A DNA stretch of 21,949 bases from Cyclobacteriaceae bacterium (GTDB lineage: Bacteria; Bacteroidota; Bacteroidia; Cytophagales; Cyclobacteriaceae): the NCBI GenBank assembly GCA_025455225.1, contig JALOMY010000024.1, forward strand, positions 1-21,949, written 5' to 3'. The notes under the pieces were generated by a model. That model was not told the DNA's origin. It did no database searches and saw only the letters and a program-made list of their open reading frames with translations. Within the stretch, counting starts at the first letter, position 1, and each line of letters opens with the position of its first letter. Below are positions 15,528 to 21,949 of this stretch, piece by piece. Both the position numbers and the translations under genes were made by a program.

Positions 15528-17297
15528 TCAGGCAATACGTTTTTCATTAATGATCAGCTTCTGGTCTTCCAGGATTTTATTGAATTCTTCACTTTCGTAC
15601 CGGCTATAGTTCAATTGCTTCAGGTTATTGATTATTCGCTTAAAGAAAGTAGCAACCTCTTCAAATCCTTTAAAGTCAAATTCCATCTGGCAGATTTGTA
15701 AAACATGTTCCAGCATAAATCGTTGGCGTTCAATCGGGGTCATGGCATCAATGGAATCGAAAGCATCTTGCTGAAGAATTACAAAATCAATCACTTCTGC
15801 TTTCCAGAATTGTACGTGATAGTTAAGGGGTACGCCATCATCGCCCAGGATATTTATCTGATCGTATACTTCGCGGCCACGAAGCAAAATATCCTTCGCC
15901 CGAATCACCATTTCCGTCCAACGTGGAGAAATATGTTCATGCAGGTAATTCTGCATTTCAGGGTATTCGAGGTACTTCGAATAACTTTCAGTAGGGTCAA
16001 CAGCAGGATAACGCTTTTGATCCGCTCGTTTCTGAGACAAAGCGTAGAAACAACGTGCCGATTTTTTAGTAGCCTCAGTAACCGGTTCTTTCAGGTTTCC
16101 ACCGCTGGGTGAAACGGTTCCCAGGAACGTAATCGATCCGGTTTTTCCATTATTCAGATAAACGTATCCGGCACGCGCATAAAAATTGGCTATTACTGCA
16201 GTAAGGTCCATCGGAAAGGCATCCGGACCAGGCAATTCTTCCAATCGGTTACTCATTTCACGAAGTGCCTGCGCCCAGCGTGATGTGGAATCGGCCAGGA
16301 TCAAGACCTTGAGTCCCATATTCCGGTAATACTCAGCAATAGTCATGGCTGTATAAACAGAAGCTTCACGGGCAGCAACCGGCATATTGGAGGTATTGGC
16401 AATGATGATGGTTCGTTCCATCAGTTTTCCACCGGTATGCGGATCATCGAGTTCCGGAAATTCAGTGAACACATCAACAATTTCATTGGCTCGTTCCCCA
16501 CAGGCAGCAAAGATGATAACATCGGCAGCAGCTTGTTTGGAGATGGCATGTTGTAAAACCGTTTTACCGGTACCAAATGGACCTGGGATGAATCCGGTTC
16601 CGCCTTCAGCGATAGGTATCAGGCTGTCAATTATACGAACCCCGGTTTCGAGCATGGCAAAAGGTCTCACTTTTTCTGAGTAAGCTTTCAGGGTTTTCTT
16701 TACCGGCCACTTTTGCCAGAATTTTACTTCCACTTTTTCTTTTGCTTCATTGGTAAGAACCGCCAGAACATCATTAAGGTGGTATGAACCTTCCGGTACC
16801 AGTTTTTCAATGATGTAGGATCCCGATAATTTGAAAGGAACCATAATGCGATGAGGGATCGCTTTTTCTATCACTTCACCCAACCAATCGCCTGCATGAA
16901 CGCGTTGACCTTGTTCGGCAAGAGGTTTGAAATGCCAAAGACTTTCGGTATCCAACGCATCGCTTCGTATTCCCCTTCTGAGGAATAAAGTATCGAACTT
17001 CTTCAGGTCGTTCTGCAATCCATCATAGATCTTCGATAACATTCCCGGTCCGAGTGTTACTTCCAGCATATCGTTAGTAAAACGGATTGGATTCCCAATT
17101 TTCATTCCCCTTGTGCTTTCAAAACATTGGATGAATATGTCTTTGCCGATCACCTTGATTACTTCTCCCAATAATTGTTCTTCACCTAAACCGATATAGC
17201 AGATTTCGTTTTGTGCGACCGGCTCGTCACTTACCGCCATGACCAGGTTGGAAATGATTCCGGTTACTTTTCCTTGCTTTATTGATGGGGTTGTCAT
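15528..17297 (-). CDS. ntpA: V-type ATPase subunit A (catalytic)
   Basis: A 589-residue catalytic subunit that binds and hydrolyses (or makes) ATP. Walker A is 'GPFGTGKT' (239-246) in 'GGTGFIPGPFGTGKTVLQ', with the catalytic glutamate E268 in 'ACGERANE'. The bulge domain special to V/A-type A subunits, about 110-200 ('HAGDWLGEVIEKAIPHRIMV'), is present and separates it from F-type beta. Later motifs include 'ANTSNMPVAAREASVYTAMT', 'LADSTSRWAQALREMSNRL' and 'YARAGYVYL'. There is no intein. The start overlaps the DUF2764 stop by four bases (ATGA). Downstream, ntpB follows after three bases. Confidence 0.97.
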   Translation of the reverse strand: MTTPSIKQGKVTGIISNLVMAVSDEPVAQNEICYIGLGEEQLLGEVIKVIGKDIFIQCFESTRGMKIGNPIRFTNDMLEVTLGPGMLSKIYDGLQNDLKKFDTLFLRRGIRSDALDTESLWHFKPLAEQGQRVHAGDWLGEVIEKAIPHRIMVPFKLSGSYIIEKLVPEGSYHLNDVLAVLTNEAKEKVEVKFWQKWPVKKTLKAYSEKVRPFAMLETGVRIIDSLIPIAEGGTGFIPGPFGTGKTVLQHAISKQAAADVIIFAACGERANEIVDVFTEFPELDDPHTGGKLMERTIIIANTSNMPVAAREASVYTAMTIAEYYRNMGLKVLILADSTSRWAQALREMSNRLEELPGPDAFPMDLTAVIANFYARAGYVYLNNGKTGSITFLGTVSPSGGNLKEPVTEATKKSARCFYALSQKRADQKRYPAVDPTESYSKYLEYPEMQNYLHEHISPRWTEMVIRAKDILLRGREVYDQINILGDDGVPLNYHVQFWKAEVIDFVILQQDAFDSIDAMTPIERQRFMLEHVLQICQMEFDFKGFEEVATFFKRIINNLKQLNYSRYESEEFNKILEDQKLIINEKRIA

Positions 17298-18121
17298 GAT
17301 TGCGTGAAATAGTCGGGTAATTGATAATTACTCATAACGCCTTCCAATAATTCATTCAGGCGCTGTGAGCCAGGTTCTTCAGTATCAGTAAGATTTCGGT
17401 TGATCAGCTGGAGTCGTATCGCAAAGGCGAGCAGATGTTCAATACCGAATGAATAGGGGGCAAGTATTTCCTCCAGGTAATGCCACCGCATTTCGTTAAT
17501 GATAAGTTCGCGTAAAGCAATATCCGGGTTGTCAAAATGACGAAGTGCTTCACGGAATTGAAAGTCCCAGGACTTCAGATTGATTTCTCCTGGTTTTGAA
17601 TTACGTAGAAATTCTGCCTCATAATGACTTCCAAGTACTTCTTCTTTTGGATCGAGGCTAAACTTATTGCAGTTTAACCAGATCAGCAGGTTTTTTAAAT
17701 TCTGATCAAAAGTCAGCCAGGTTTTCAGAAACAAATTTGGAGTCTTCCGAGTCCAATCAATAAAATGCCAGGTGGCTTCGTTAATTAAATTCTTATGTGT
17801 TTTCTTATCCCACTGCTTGTGATTTTCTTCATAGAAAGAGTGAAGAAAGACTGGCCATGTTTGCGGTTCAGTCGTCATAGTTTCCAGTGCCTCCCGGCTA
17901 AAATTTGCCAGGTGATTCCATGGCTGGTTCGTATTCTTGATCAGCGCATTCAGGTTTTCGATATCGTACGGGTAGTAAAGAATACGATAGAGGTCACGGT
18001 CGTAAGGAGTGAGATGTTCATCGATGTACGAACGAAAACTTAATACATCAAATCCCGGATTTTTATCCGTAAGGCTAAGTTCCGGCAGGGAAGTAATCAG
18101 GTAATAATATCCTTCTTTCAT
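17294..18121 (-). CDS. DUF2764 protein of the V-ATPase operon
   Basis: A 275-residue protein from the family found between the E and A genes in Bacteroidota and Chlamydia V-ATPase operons. It begins 'MKEGYYYLITSLPELSL', which matches the typical family N-terminus. The frame can be extended upstream to 18214, overlapping ntpE by 77 bases, but the start at 18121 has GGAG eight bases before it and leaves a normal 16-base gap to the ntpE stop, so I prefer it. The body is rich in helix and tryptophan ('NPDIALRELIINEMRWHYLE', 'AYSFGIEHLLAFAIRLQLIN'), like the all-helical C/d subunit that joins the rotor shaft to the ring. A role as a C-like subunit is inference from position and fold. Confidence 0.85.
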   Translation of the reverse strand: MKEGYYYLITSLPELSLTDKNPGFDVLSFRSYIDEHLTPYDRDLYRILYYPYDIENLNALIKNTNQPWNHLANFSREALETMTTEPQTWPVFLHSFYEENHKQWDKKTHKNLINEATWHFIDWTRKTPNLFLKTWLTFDQNLKNLLIWLNCNKFSLDPKEEVLGSHYEAEFLRNSKPGEINLKSWDFQFREALRHFDNPDIALRELIINEMRWHYLEEILAPYSFGIEHLLAFAIRLQLINRNLTDTEEPGSQRLNELLEGVMSNYQLPDYFTQS

Positions 18122-18137
18122 CACCACTCCGGTTAGA

Positions 18138-18758
18138 TTACTCTTCTTTACCAAAAAGTAGCTTGTAAATGCGGGGTCGGGCAAAGTTGCTGAAGTAGTT
18201 TTCAAAATCTTCATCGCTGAAGCTGATCCGATAGCCTTGGTCTTCGGCTACTATCTGAAAGCCGTGCTTCATAATACTGGTATATTCAATACGAATACCG
18301 ACTTTCATCAATTCTTGTGTACGCTCTTCCAGGTGATGGCGGTAATGCTGGTATTCATCCTGCGGTAATAATATCTTCAACCGGTTTTCCTGACTGTTGT
18401 TTTTTATCCAATAGTCAAGCAGTTTACCAATCAAGTTTTGCATAAACTTCGAATCATTAACAGCACTTTTCACAGGTTCATGATTCAGTTGCCAGACAAT
18501 CATATCGGCAATTCGTTGTTTCAAGGTGCCCATTGCTTGCCGGGCCGACAAGCGCATTTCAGCTTCATTTTTCAATCGGATCTCAGTGGCTTTTTTTTCA
18601 GCCTGATCAATAATTTGGCGGGCTTTGGTTTCCGCTTCATCTACCAGTTCACGTGCTTTGCGCGCTGCCTCATCAAGAATTTCTTTAGCGCGTGCTTCGG
18701 CCTTCCCGATACCTTCCTGGTAAATTTTATTAGTAAGTTCCTGAACGCTTTCGTGCAT
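18138..18758 (-). CDS. ntpE: V-type ATPase subunit E (peripheral stalk)
   Basis: A 206-residue protein with two parts. The N-terminal half is one long helix with four 11-residue repeats at 21-31, 32-42, 43-53 and 54-64: EARAKEILDEA, ARKARELVDEA, ETKARQIIDQA and EKKATEIRLKN. Hendecad repeats like these form the right-handed coiled coil of the E/G peripheral stalk. The C-terminal half, about 90-206, is a small alpha/beta domain ('NRLKILLPQDEYQHYRHHL', 'GFQIVAEDQGYRISFSD') that binds the top of the headpiece. Usually E pairs with a short G (or H) helix; none is encoded next to it. It is the first gene of the operon, with a perfect -7 box 23 bases upstream. Confidence 0.92.
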   Translation of the reverse strand: MHESVQELTNKIYQEGIGKAEARAKEILDEAARKARELVDEAETKARQIIDQAEKKATEIRLKNEAEMRLSARQAMGTLKQRIADMIVWQLNHEPVKSAVNDSKFMQNLIGKLLDYWIKNNSQENRLKILLPQDEYQHYRHHLEERTQELMKVGIRIEYTSIMKHGFQIVAEDQGYRISFSDEDFENYFSNFARPRIYKLLFGKEE

Positions 18759-18781
18759 GATTTAATCAATTTGTCTTATTT

Positions 18782-18789
18782 CAAATATA
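18782..18789 (-). promoter_or_regulatory. -7 promoter box of the V-ATPase operon
   Basis: On the minus strand this is TATATTTG, an exact match to TAnnTTTG. It ends 23 bases before the ntpE ATG. The -33 position does not show TTG, so the promoter may need an activator; candidate binding sites lie further upstream. Confidence 0.55.
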
Positions 18790-18832
18790 CTGCAGGAATG
18801 ACCTGGATTACTGATAAATATGGATTTGAAAA

Positions 18833-18845
18833 GATTTATTAAATC
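18833..18845. promoter_or_regulatory. 13-base perfect dyad upstream of the V-ATPase promoter
   Basis: GATTTA-T-TAAATC, six-base arms around one base. The region is AT-rich, which raises the chance of accidental dyads. It is centred about 50 bases upstream of the -7 box of the V-ATPase operon, a usual place for an activator site. Confidence 0.3.
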
Positions 18846-18855
18846 ATGCAGATTT

Positions 18856-18931
18856 CTGACAAAAGTCAGGGCATTAATTATTTGTTAATAAGGGTGCTGA
18901 TTCAAGTCAGAATTTTATGCAATCAAGTCGG
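18856..18931. promoter_or_regulatory. Tandem 14-base dyads, candidate operator array
   Basis: CTGACAAAAGTCAG (18856-18869) and CTGATTCAAGTCAG (18897-18910) share 11 of 14 positions and both have inverted symmetry, CTGA...TCAG. Their spacing is 41 bases. A degenerate third copy, TGCAATCAAGTCGG (18918-18931), keeps the CAAGTC half and lies 21 bases after the second. Spacings near whole multiples of the helical turn would put all three on one DNA face. They lie between the divergent V-ATPase and flavoprotein genes. The TGAC-N4-GTCA form of the first copy resembles Crp/Fnr-family sites. Confidence 0.45.
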
Positions 18932-18945
18932 GGGAGGTGATTAAA

Positions 18946-18960
18946 ATGATCATCGGTTAG
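18946..18960 (+). other. Possible four-codon leader ORF with strong Shine-Dalgarno
   Basis: GGAGGTGA at 18933-18940 is followed, after a good spacing, by ATG ATC ATC GGT TAG (Met-Ile-Ile-Gly-stop). It ends 43 bases before the flavoprotein gene and is not in frame with it. It may be a leader peptide or chance; such a full Shine-Dalgarno is unusual in this window, where most genes show none. Confidence 0.25.
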
Positions 18961-19003
18961 TTTTATCCGGGAATTTTAAGCAGTTTGAAAAAATGTTTAG
19001 AGT

Positions 19004-19987
19004 ATGAGTACGCAAACGCTGGATGTTATGCTGGGCATTGATTACCCCATCATTGTAGCACCCATGTTTTTAATTTCAAATGCCAAAATGGTTAAGGCTG
19101 CGCTTGACAGCGGGGTTACGGCTGCATTTCCTGCCTTGAATTACCGCACTGACCATGAGCTGAGGGAAGCCATACGTGAAATCAGAGAGCATACATCCAA
19201 ACCCTTTGGGGTGAACCTTATCGTGAATAAAAGTAATTACAAATACCACAAGCAACTGGATACACTGGTTGAATTAAAACCTGCCTTTATTATAACTTCA
19301 TTGGGTAATCCGAAAGAAGTTATTCAACGCTGCAAGCCTGTGGGAATCCAGGTTTATTGCGATGTTATTGATGTGTTTCATGCTAAAAAGGTGGAAGCAT
19401 TAGGCGCGGATGCAGTTATCGCGGTTAACAACATGGCGGGTGGACATACAGGGAAAGTAGAACCCCGTGAACTGGTTGAATTATTGAAATCCAATGTTTC
19501 TATACCGGTTATTTCTGCAGGGGGTGTAGGCACTTCCGAGCAGGTGAAGGAGGTATTATCATGGGGGGCGGCCGGTGTTTCAGTCGGCACCATTTTCATT
19601 GCTTCAGAAGAAGCGGATGTTTCCCGGGAATATAAGCAGGCGCTGATTGAGTACAGCGCAAAAGATATTGTTAAGACCACTAAACTTTCCGGTTCACCTT
19701 TAACTGTAATCAATACGCCTTACGTTCAGCAACTGGGCACGGAGGCAACCTTTTGGGAGCGATTGATGAACCGGAATAAATGGCTTAAGAAATACATCAG
19801 GATGATTATCGGATTGCGGGGAATGAAAGCCATTGAGAAATCAGCTTTCGGGGCTTCTTATAAAACGTTGTGGTGCGCTGGTCCGACCATTGAATATGTA
19901 CACAGCATTCGACCCATGCGTGAGATCATCGGTGATCTTACCCGGGCATTGACTCCTTCCCGAAAAAAAGAAGCTAGTGTTTCTTAA
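19004..19987 (+). CDS. Nitronate monooxygenase-like FMN-dependent oxidoreductase
   Basis: A 327-residue TIM-barrel flavoprotein of the nitronate monooxygenase / 2-nitropropane dioxygenase family, which oxidises alkyl nitronates such as propionate 3-nitronate or, in some members, reduces quinones or enoyl substrates. Seen: 'YPIIVAPMFLISNAKMV' at the N-terminus (FMN phosphate/isoalloxazine side), the catalytic histidine H148 in 'VNNMAGGHTGK' (141-151), 'IPVISAGGVGTSEQV' (167-181) and 'GAAGVSVGTIFIASEEA' (188-204), the usual phosphate-binding loops. The C-terminal 80 residues are helical and basic. The reaction of this member cannot be fixed by sequence. Its last 14 bases overlap the convergent gene. 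Confidence 0.88.
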   Translation: MSTQTLDVMLGIDYPIIVAPMFLISNAKMVKAALDSGVTAAFPALNYRTDHELREAIREIREHTSKPFGVNLIVNKSNYKYHKQLDTLVELKPAFIITSLGNPKEVIQRCKPVGIQVYCDVIDVFHAKKVEALGADAVIAVNNMAGGHTGKVEPRELVELLKSNVSIPVISAGGVGTSEQVKEVLSWGAAGVSVGTIFIASEEADVSREYKQALIEYSAKDIVKTTKLSGSPLTVINTPYVQQLGTEATFWERLMNRNKWLKKYIRMIIGLRGMKAIEKSAFGASYKTLWCAGPTIEYVHSIRPMREIIGDLTRALTPSRKKEASVS

Positions 19988-20504
19988 ATAAGACAATCTC
20001 CGGTTCCCATGTATTGGGATTCCCGCTGATTCCATCTTTGTAACTGATAATTTCAACCCGGTCAGGAATAACTTTAATGAGTAAATAGGAATCGGTACGG
20101 TTGGGATAATATGCACTCCACTCTTGTTTCCAATGCTTCTCTTTTTCAACATGATCATTTACGAGTTCGGCTACTCCGTAAACAGAAACGTATCCGTTAT
20201 CATGATCTGAATAATACAGCGCTACTTTATTATTCTTTTTGATCTGTCTGACTTTACGGCTTTTAGGATTGGTACCCAACCAAATCGTAAAATCATCTTC
20301 CGGTTCAAAGGGATCCATTGTACGAACCTGGGGTTGACCGTTCTCTGCAAGGGTGATTAGCGCACATTGTTTTGAATTGGCAATGATGGAGCGGGCAATC
20401 TTTAGATTTTTGATTTTTATGGAATCAGTAGGTTGCGCTGTAAGTTGAATTGCGAGAATAAATGCTATCATCGAAATAAGACAGCACTTGCTTATGGTAT
20501 TCAT
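19974..20504 (-). CDS. Exported pyridoxamine 5'-phosphate oxidase-like protein
   Basis: A 176-residue protein whose first 24 residues (MNTISKCCLISMIAFILA then IQLTAQ) look like a Sec signal peptide. The rest is a split-barrel flavin-binding fold of the pyridoxamine-phosphate-oxidase-like / general stress protein 26 type: 'SKQCALITLAENGQPQVRTM' (44-63), 'DDFTIWLGTNPKSRKVRQIK' (70-89), 'NKVALYYSDHDNGYVSVYGV' (92-111) and 'VIPDRVEIISYKDG' (148-161). The family usually binds FMN, F420 or haem in the cytoplasm. An exported form suggests a periplasmic cofactor or stress role. It is not a vitamin B6 synthesis enzyme by length. It overlaps the flavoprotein gene tail to tail by 14 bases. Confidence 0.78.
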   Translation of the reverse strand: MNTISKCCLISMIAFILAIQLTAQPTDSIKIKNLKIARSIIANSKQCALITLAENGQPQVRTMDPFEPEDDFTIWLGTNPKSRKVRQIKKNNKVALYYSDHDNGYVSVYGVAELVNDHVEKEKHWKQEWSAYYPNRTDSYLLIKVIPDRVEIISYKDGISGNPNTWEPEIVLFKKH

Positions 20505-20626
20505 TTTAGTATCAATTTTAGACTCAATGACAAGTTACTAACCAGTTTGGTAAAAGGAGTGTGCGTTATACAGGAACTGAACTTTTTATCATTATTGTGG
20601 TTTAAATGCTGTAATTTCATTGAACG

Positions 20627-21661
20627 ATGAGTAATAATTCTATAAAGTCAATTAAGCCCCTTGGATTTCCCTGGCAAACCCAGGATCCTTTTTTATTCTG
20701 TGTTCATCATGTTGACGATTACCCGAAAGGAAATTTCAGCTTAGGACCTGCGGAATCGCTTGCAGGCAGAAACATAGGGCAGGATTTTGCCCCTAATCAG
20801 AAGTGGCGGATGTACCATGGCCAGCGGGTTCCGGGTTTTCCGGCTCATCCTCATTATGGATTCGAAACCGTTACCATTGTTACAAAAGGTCTTGTGGATC
20901 ATTCCGATTCGTTAGGGGCTGCAGGCCGTTTTGGATTTGGTGATGTGCAATGGATGACAGCCGGAAAAGGCGTTCAGCATTGTGAGATGTTTCCGCTACT
21001 AAACCAGGATCGTGATAATCCTCTGGAGTTGTTCCAGATCTGGCTGAATTTACCCCGTGATAAAAAATCTGCGAACCCTCATTTCGCCATGTTATGGGGA
21101 GATTCAATTCCCGAATTCGAGAATGAAGACCATCAGGGGCGTTCGGTAAAGGTAAAGGTAATAGCAGGACAAATTAAAAATACGAAGGCACTTGATCCGG
21201 CACCGGATTCCTGGGCAGCCAATCCAGCAAACGAGGTCGCTGTCTGGCTGATTAAATTATCGGCCAATGCGGAATGGACATTGCCTCTTGCTTCATCACA
21301 GGCCAATCGCTCACTCTATTTTTATTCAGGTAATTCAATACAGATTGACGCAACTGAATTTAATTCATTTCAATGCTTTGAACTGGAAGCAAATCGGCCA
21401 ACCACTTTAATTAATGGGGCAGAAGAAAGTTTGCTTTTATTGTTGCAGGGTAAACCCATCGGTGAGCCGGTTGTACAATACGGACCTTTTGTAGTCAATA
21501 AGCAATCGGAAGTTCAACAGGTTATGTCTGAATACCAGCGTACCCAATTCGGCGGTTGGCCATGGTCTAGTTATGAACATGTTCACGATCGGCAACGGCA
21601 GCGGTTTGCCCTTTACCCCAACGGTAAGGAAGAAACAAGACCGTTGCCTCAAGACCATTGA
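20627..21661 (+). CDS. Pirin family protein
   Basis: A 344-residue bicupin of the pirin family. The metal-binding residues of the N-terminal cupin are present: H74 and H76 in 'FPAHPHYGFETVTIV', and H118 and E120 in 'GKGVQHCEMF'. Other family marks are 'GFGDVQWMTAGKGVQHCEMF' (103-122) and 'LELFQIWLNLP'. The C-terminal cupin (about 200-300) lacks a clear metal site. Bacterial pirins can act as quercetin dioxygenases, or as redox-sensing partners of enzymes. It has an extended C-terminus ('YQRTQFGGWPWSSYEHVHD' and beyond) typical of this long subfamily. The upstream 122 bases are shared with the divergent exported PPOX-like gene; no clear promoter box found. Confidence 0.88.
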   Translation: MSNNSIKSIKPLGFPWQTQDPFLFCVHHVDDYPKGNFSLGPAESLAGRNIGQDFAPNQKWRMYHGQRVPGFPAHPHYGFETVTIVTKGLVDHSDSLGAAGRFGFGDVQWMTAGKGVQHCEMFPLLNQDRDNPLELFQIWLNLPRDKKSANPHFAMLWGDSIPEFENEDHQGRSVKVKVIAGQIKNTKALDPAPDSWAANPANEVAVWLIKLSANAEWTLPLASSQANRSLYFYSGNSIQIDATEFNSFQCFELEANRPTTLINGAEESLLLLLQGKPIGEPVVQYGPFVVNKQSEVQQVMSEYQRTQFGGWPWSSYEHVHDRQRQRFALYPNGKEETRPLPQDH

Positions 21662-21706
21662 TTTCGTCAGGAGATTTTGGTATTCTGATGATTTAATAAT
21701 TGCCTA

Positions 21707-21736
21707 TTGACCCGTATACAGGAAGTATTTACTTTG
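21707..21736 (+). promoter_or_regulatory. Bacteroidota-type promoter (-33 and -7)
   Basis: TTG at 21707-21709, a spacer of exactly 19 bases, then TTACTTTG at 21729-21736, one base off TAnnTTTG. The box ends 18 bases before the ATG at 21755. It is the most complete match to the Bacteroidota sigma consensus that I see in the window. Confidence 0.6.
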
Positions 21737-21754
21737 TACAATTCATGAGATGTT

Positions 21755-21949
21755 ATGGAGAAATTCTTAGGTTTTTTTGAGGCCATGCCAACCTGGCAAC
21801 GCGCTGCGTGGATTGTATTATGTCTATTAATATGCTGGGTTCTTGAAGGTAATTTCCCGCTCTTCAGGTTTAACTACAGGAAATGGAAACATGCCGGAGT
21901 AAACTTTGTATTTCTGGGTACCACCATGATTATCAATACATTGTTTGGT
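21755..21949 (+). CDS. Probable sterol desaturase / fatty acid hydroxylase family protein, N-terminal part
   Basis: Read by hand; open to the right edge, giving 65 residues. It starts MEKFLGFFEAMPTWQRAAWI, has a first transmembrane segment at about 17-31 ('AAWIVLCLLICWVLE'), and a second hydrophobic stretch at 47-65 ('AGVNFVFLGTTMIINTLFG'). The linking segment 'FPLFRFNYRKWKHAGVNF' resembles sterol-desaturase-superfamily proteins of Bacteroidota. The histidine clusters that would prove the family lie beyond the window. The ATG at 21755 is chosen because the two upstream ATGs, at 21745 and 21750, both run into early stops. Confidence 0.55.
   Translation, partial: MEKFLGFFEAMPTWQRAAWIVLCLLICWVLEGNFPLFRFNYRKWKHAGVNFVFLGTTMIINTLFG

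Noticed and set aside
15528..17297. An intein or frameshift in ntpA
   Set aside because: The protein is of normal length with all motifs in order in one frame.
18122..18214. An N-terminal extension of the DUF2764 protein by 31 residues
   Set aside because: It would overlap ntpE by 77 bases, the added residues do not resemble the family start, and the ATG at 18121 has a good GGAG site.
18438..18842. A 134-residue open frame antisense to ntpE that extends into the intergenic region, considered as a missing V-ATPase subunit
   Set aside because: Its translation follows the reversed repeat pattern of ntpE and shows no F, G or C subunit features.
1..21949. CRISPR arrays, transposases, phage genes, tRNA or rRNA
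   Set aside because: No regularly spaced repeats, no DDE or recombinase proteins and no cloverleaf or rRNA-like sequence were seen; the genes are typical chromosomal ones.

Overview
The window reads as ordinary chromosome of a Bacteroidota bacterium, most likely Cytophagales-like. The signs are a type IX secretion (T9SS) C-terminal domain on an exported CotH-type protein, promoter boxes resembling the Bacteroidota TTG-N19-TAnnTTTG pattern, few clear Shine-Dalgarno sites, and a V-type ATPase operon of the Bacteroidota/Chlamydia layout. Twenty-two protein-coding genes are supported. Two run off the ends: a TPR protein at the left and a probable sterol-desaturase-family membrane protein at the right. 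I see no rRNA, tRNA, CRISPR array, insertion sequence or prophage.

Layout. 1-3950: a TPR lipo/exported protein (-), a TetR-like regulator coupled by a one-base stop/start overlap to an ABC1/UbiB-type atypical kinase (+), then on the minus strand an outer-membrane beta-barrel protein, a helical HEAT-like protein and a 45-residue protein. 4098-9070: a small eRF1-like/host-attachment-like protein (+), a T9SS-exported CotH kinase-like protein (+), a 113-aa unknown (-), a cardiolipin synthase/PLD enzyme (+) and a YdjM-type membrane hydrolase (-). 9191-11410: an ABC-F ATPase of the Uup type followed by a small alpha-beta-barrel-like protein (+). 11407-18758 (-): a seven-gene V-ATPase operon in the order E, DUF2764, A, B, D, I, K. 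19004-21949: a nitronate monooxygenase-like flavoprotein (+), an exported pyridoxamine-phosphate-oxidase-like protein (-), a pirin (+) and the start of the sterol-desaturase-like gene (+).

The central system is the V-ATPase. Subunit K carries every residue position that coordinates Na+ in the Enterococcus hirae NtpK ring, so a sodium-coupled enzyme is predicted. The operon has no recognisable F, G or C subunit; DUF2764 sits where a C-type subunit would be expected, and the E subunit has a conspicuous 11-residue repeat stalk. The 245-base divergent region between this operon and the flavoprotein gene is the richest non-coding stretch: a perfect -7 box for the operon, two near-identical 14-base dyads 41 bases apart with a third half-site 21 bases further on, and a micro-ORF with the best Shine-Dalgarno sequence I noticed in the window.

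All five convergent gene pairs abut or overlap at their 3' ends, leaving no space for ordinary terminators.
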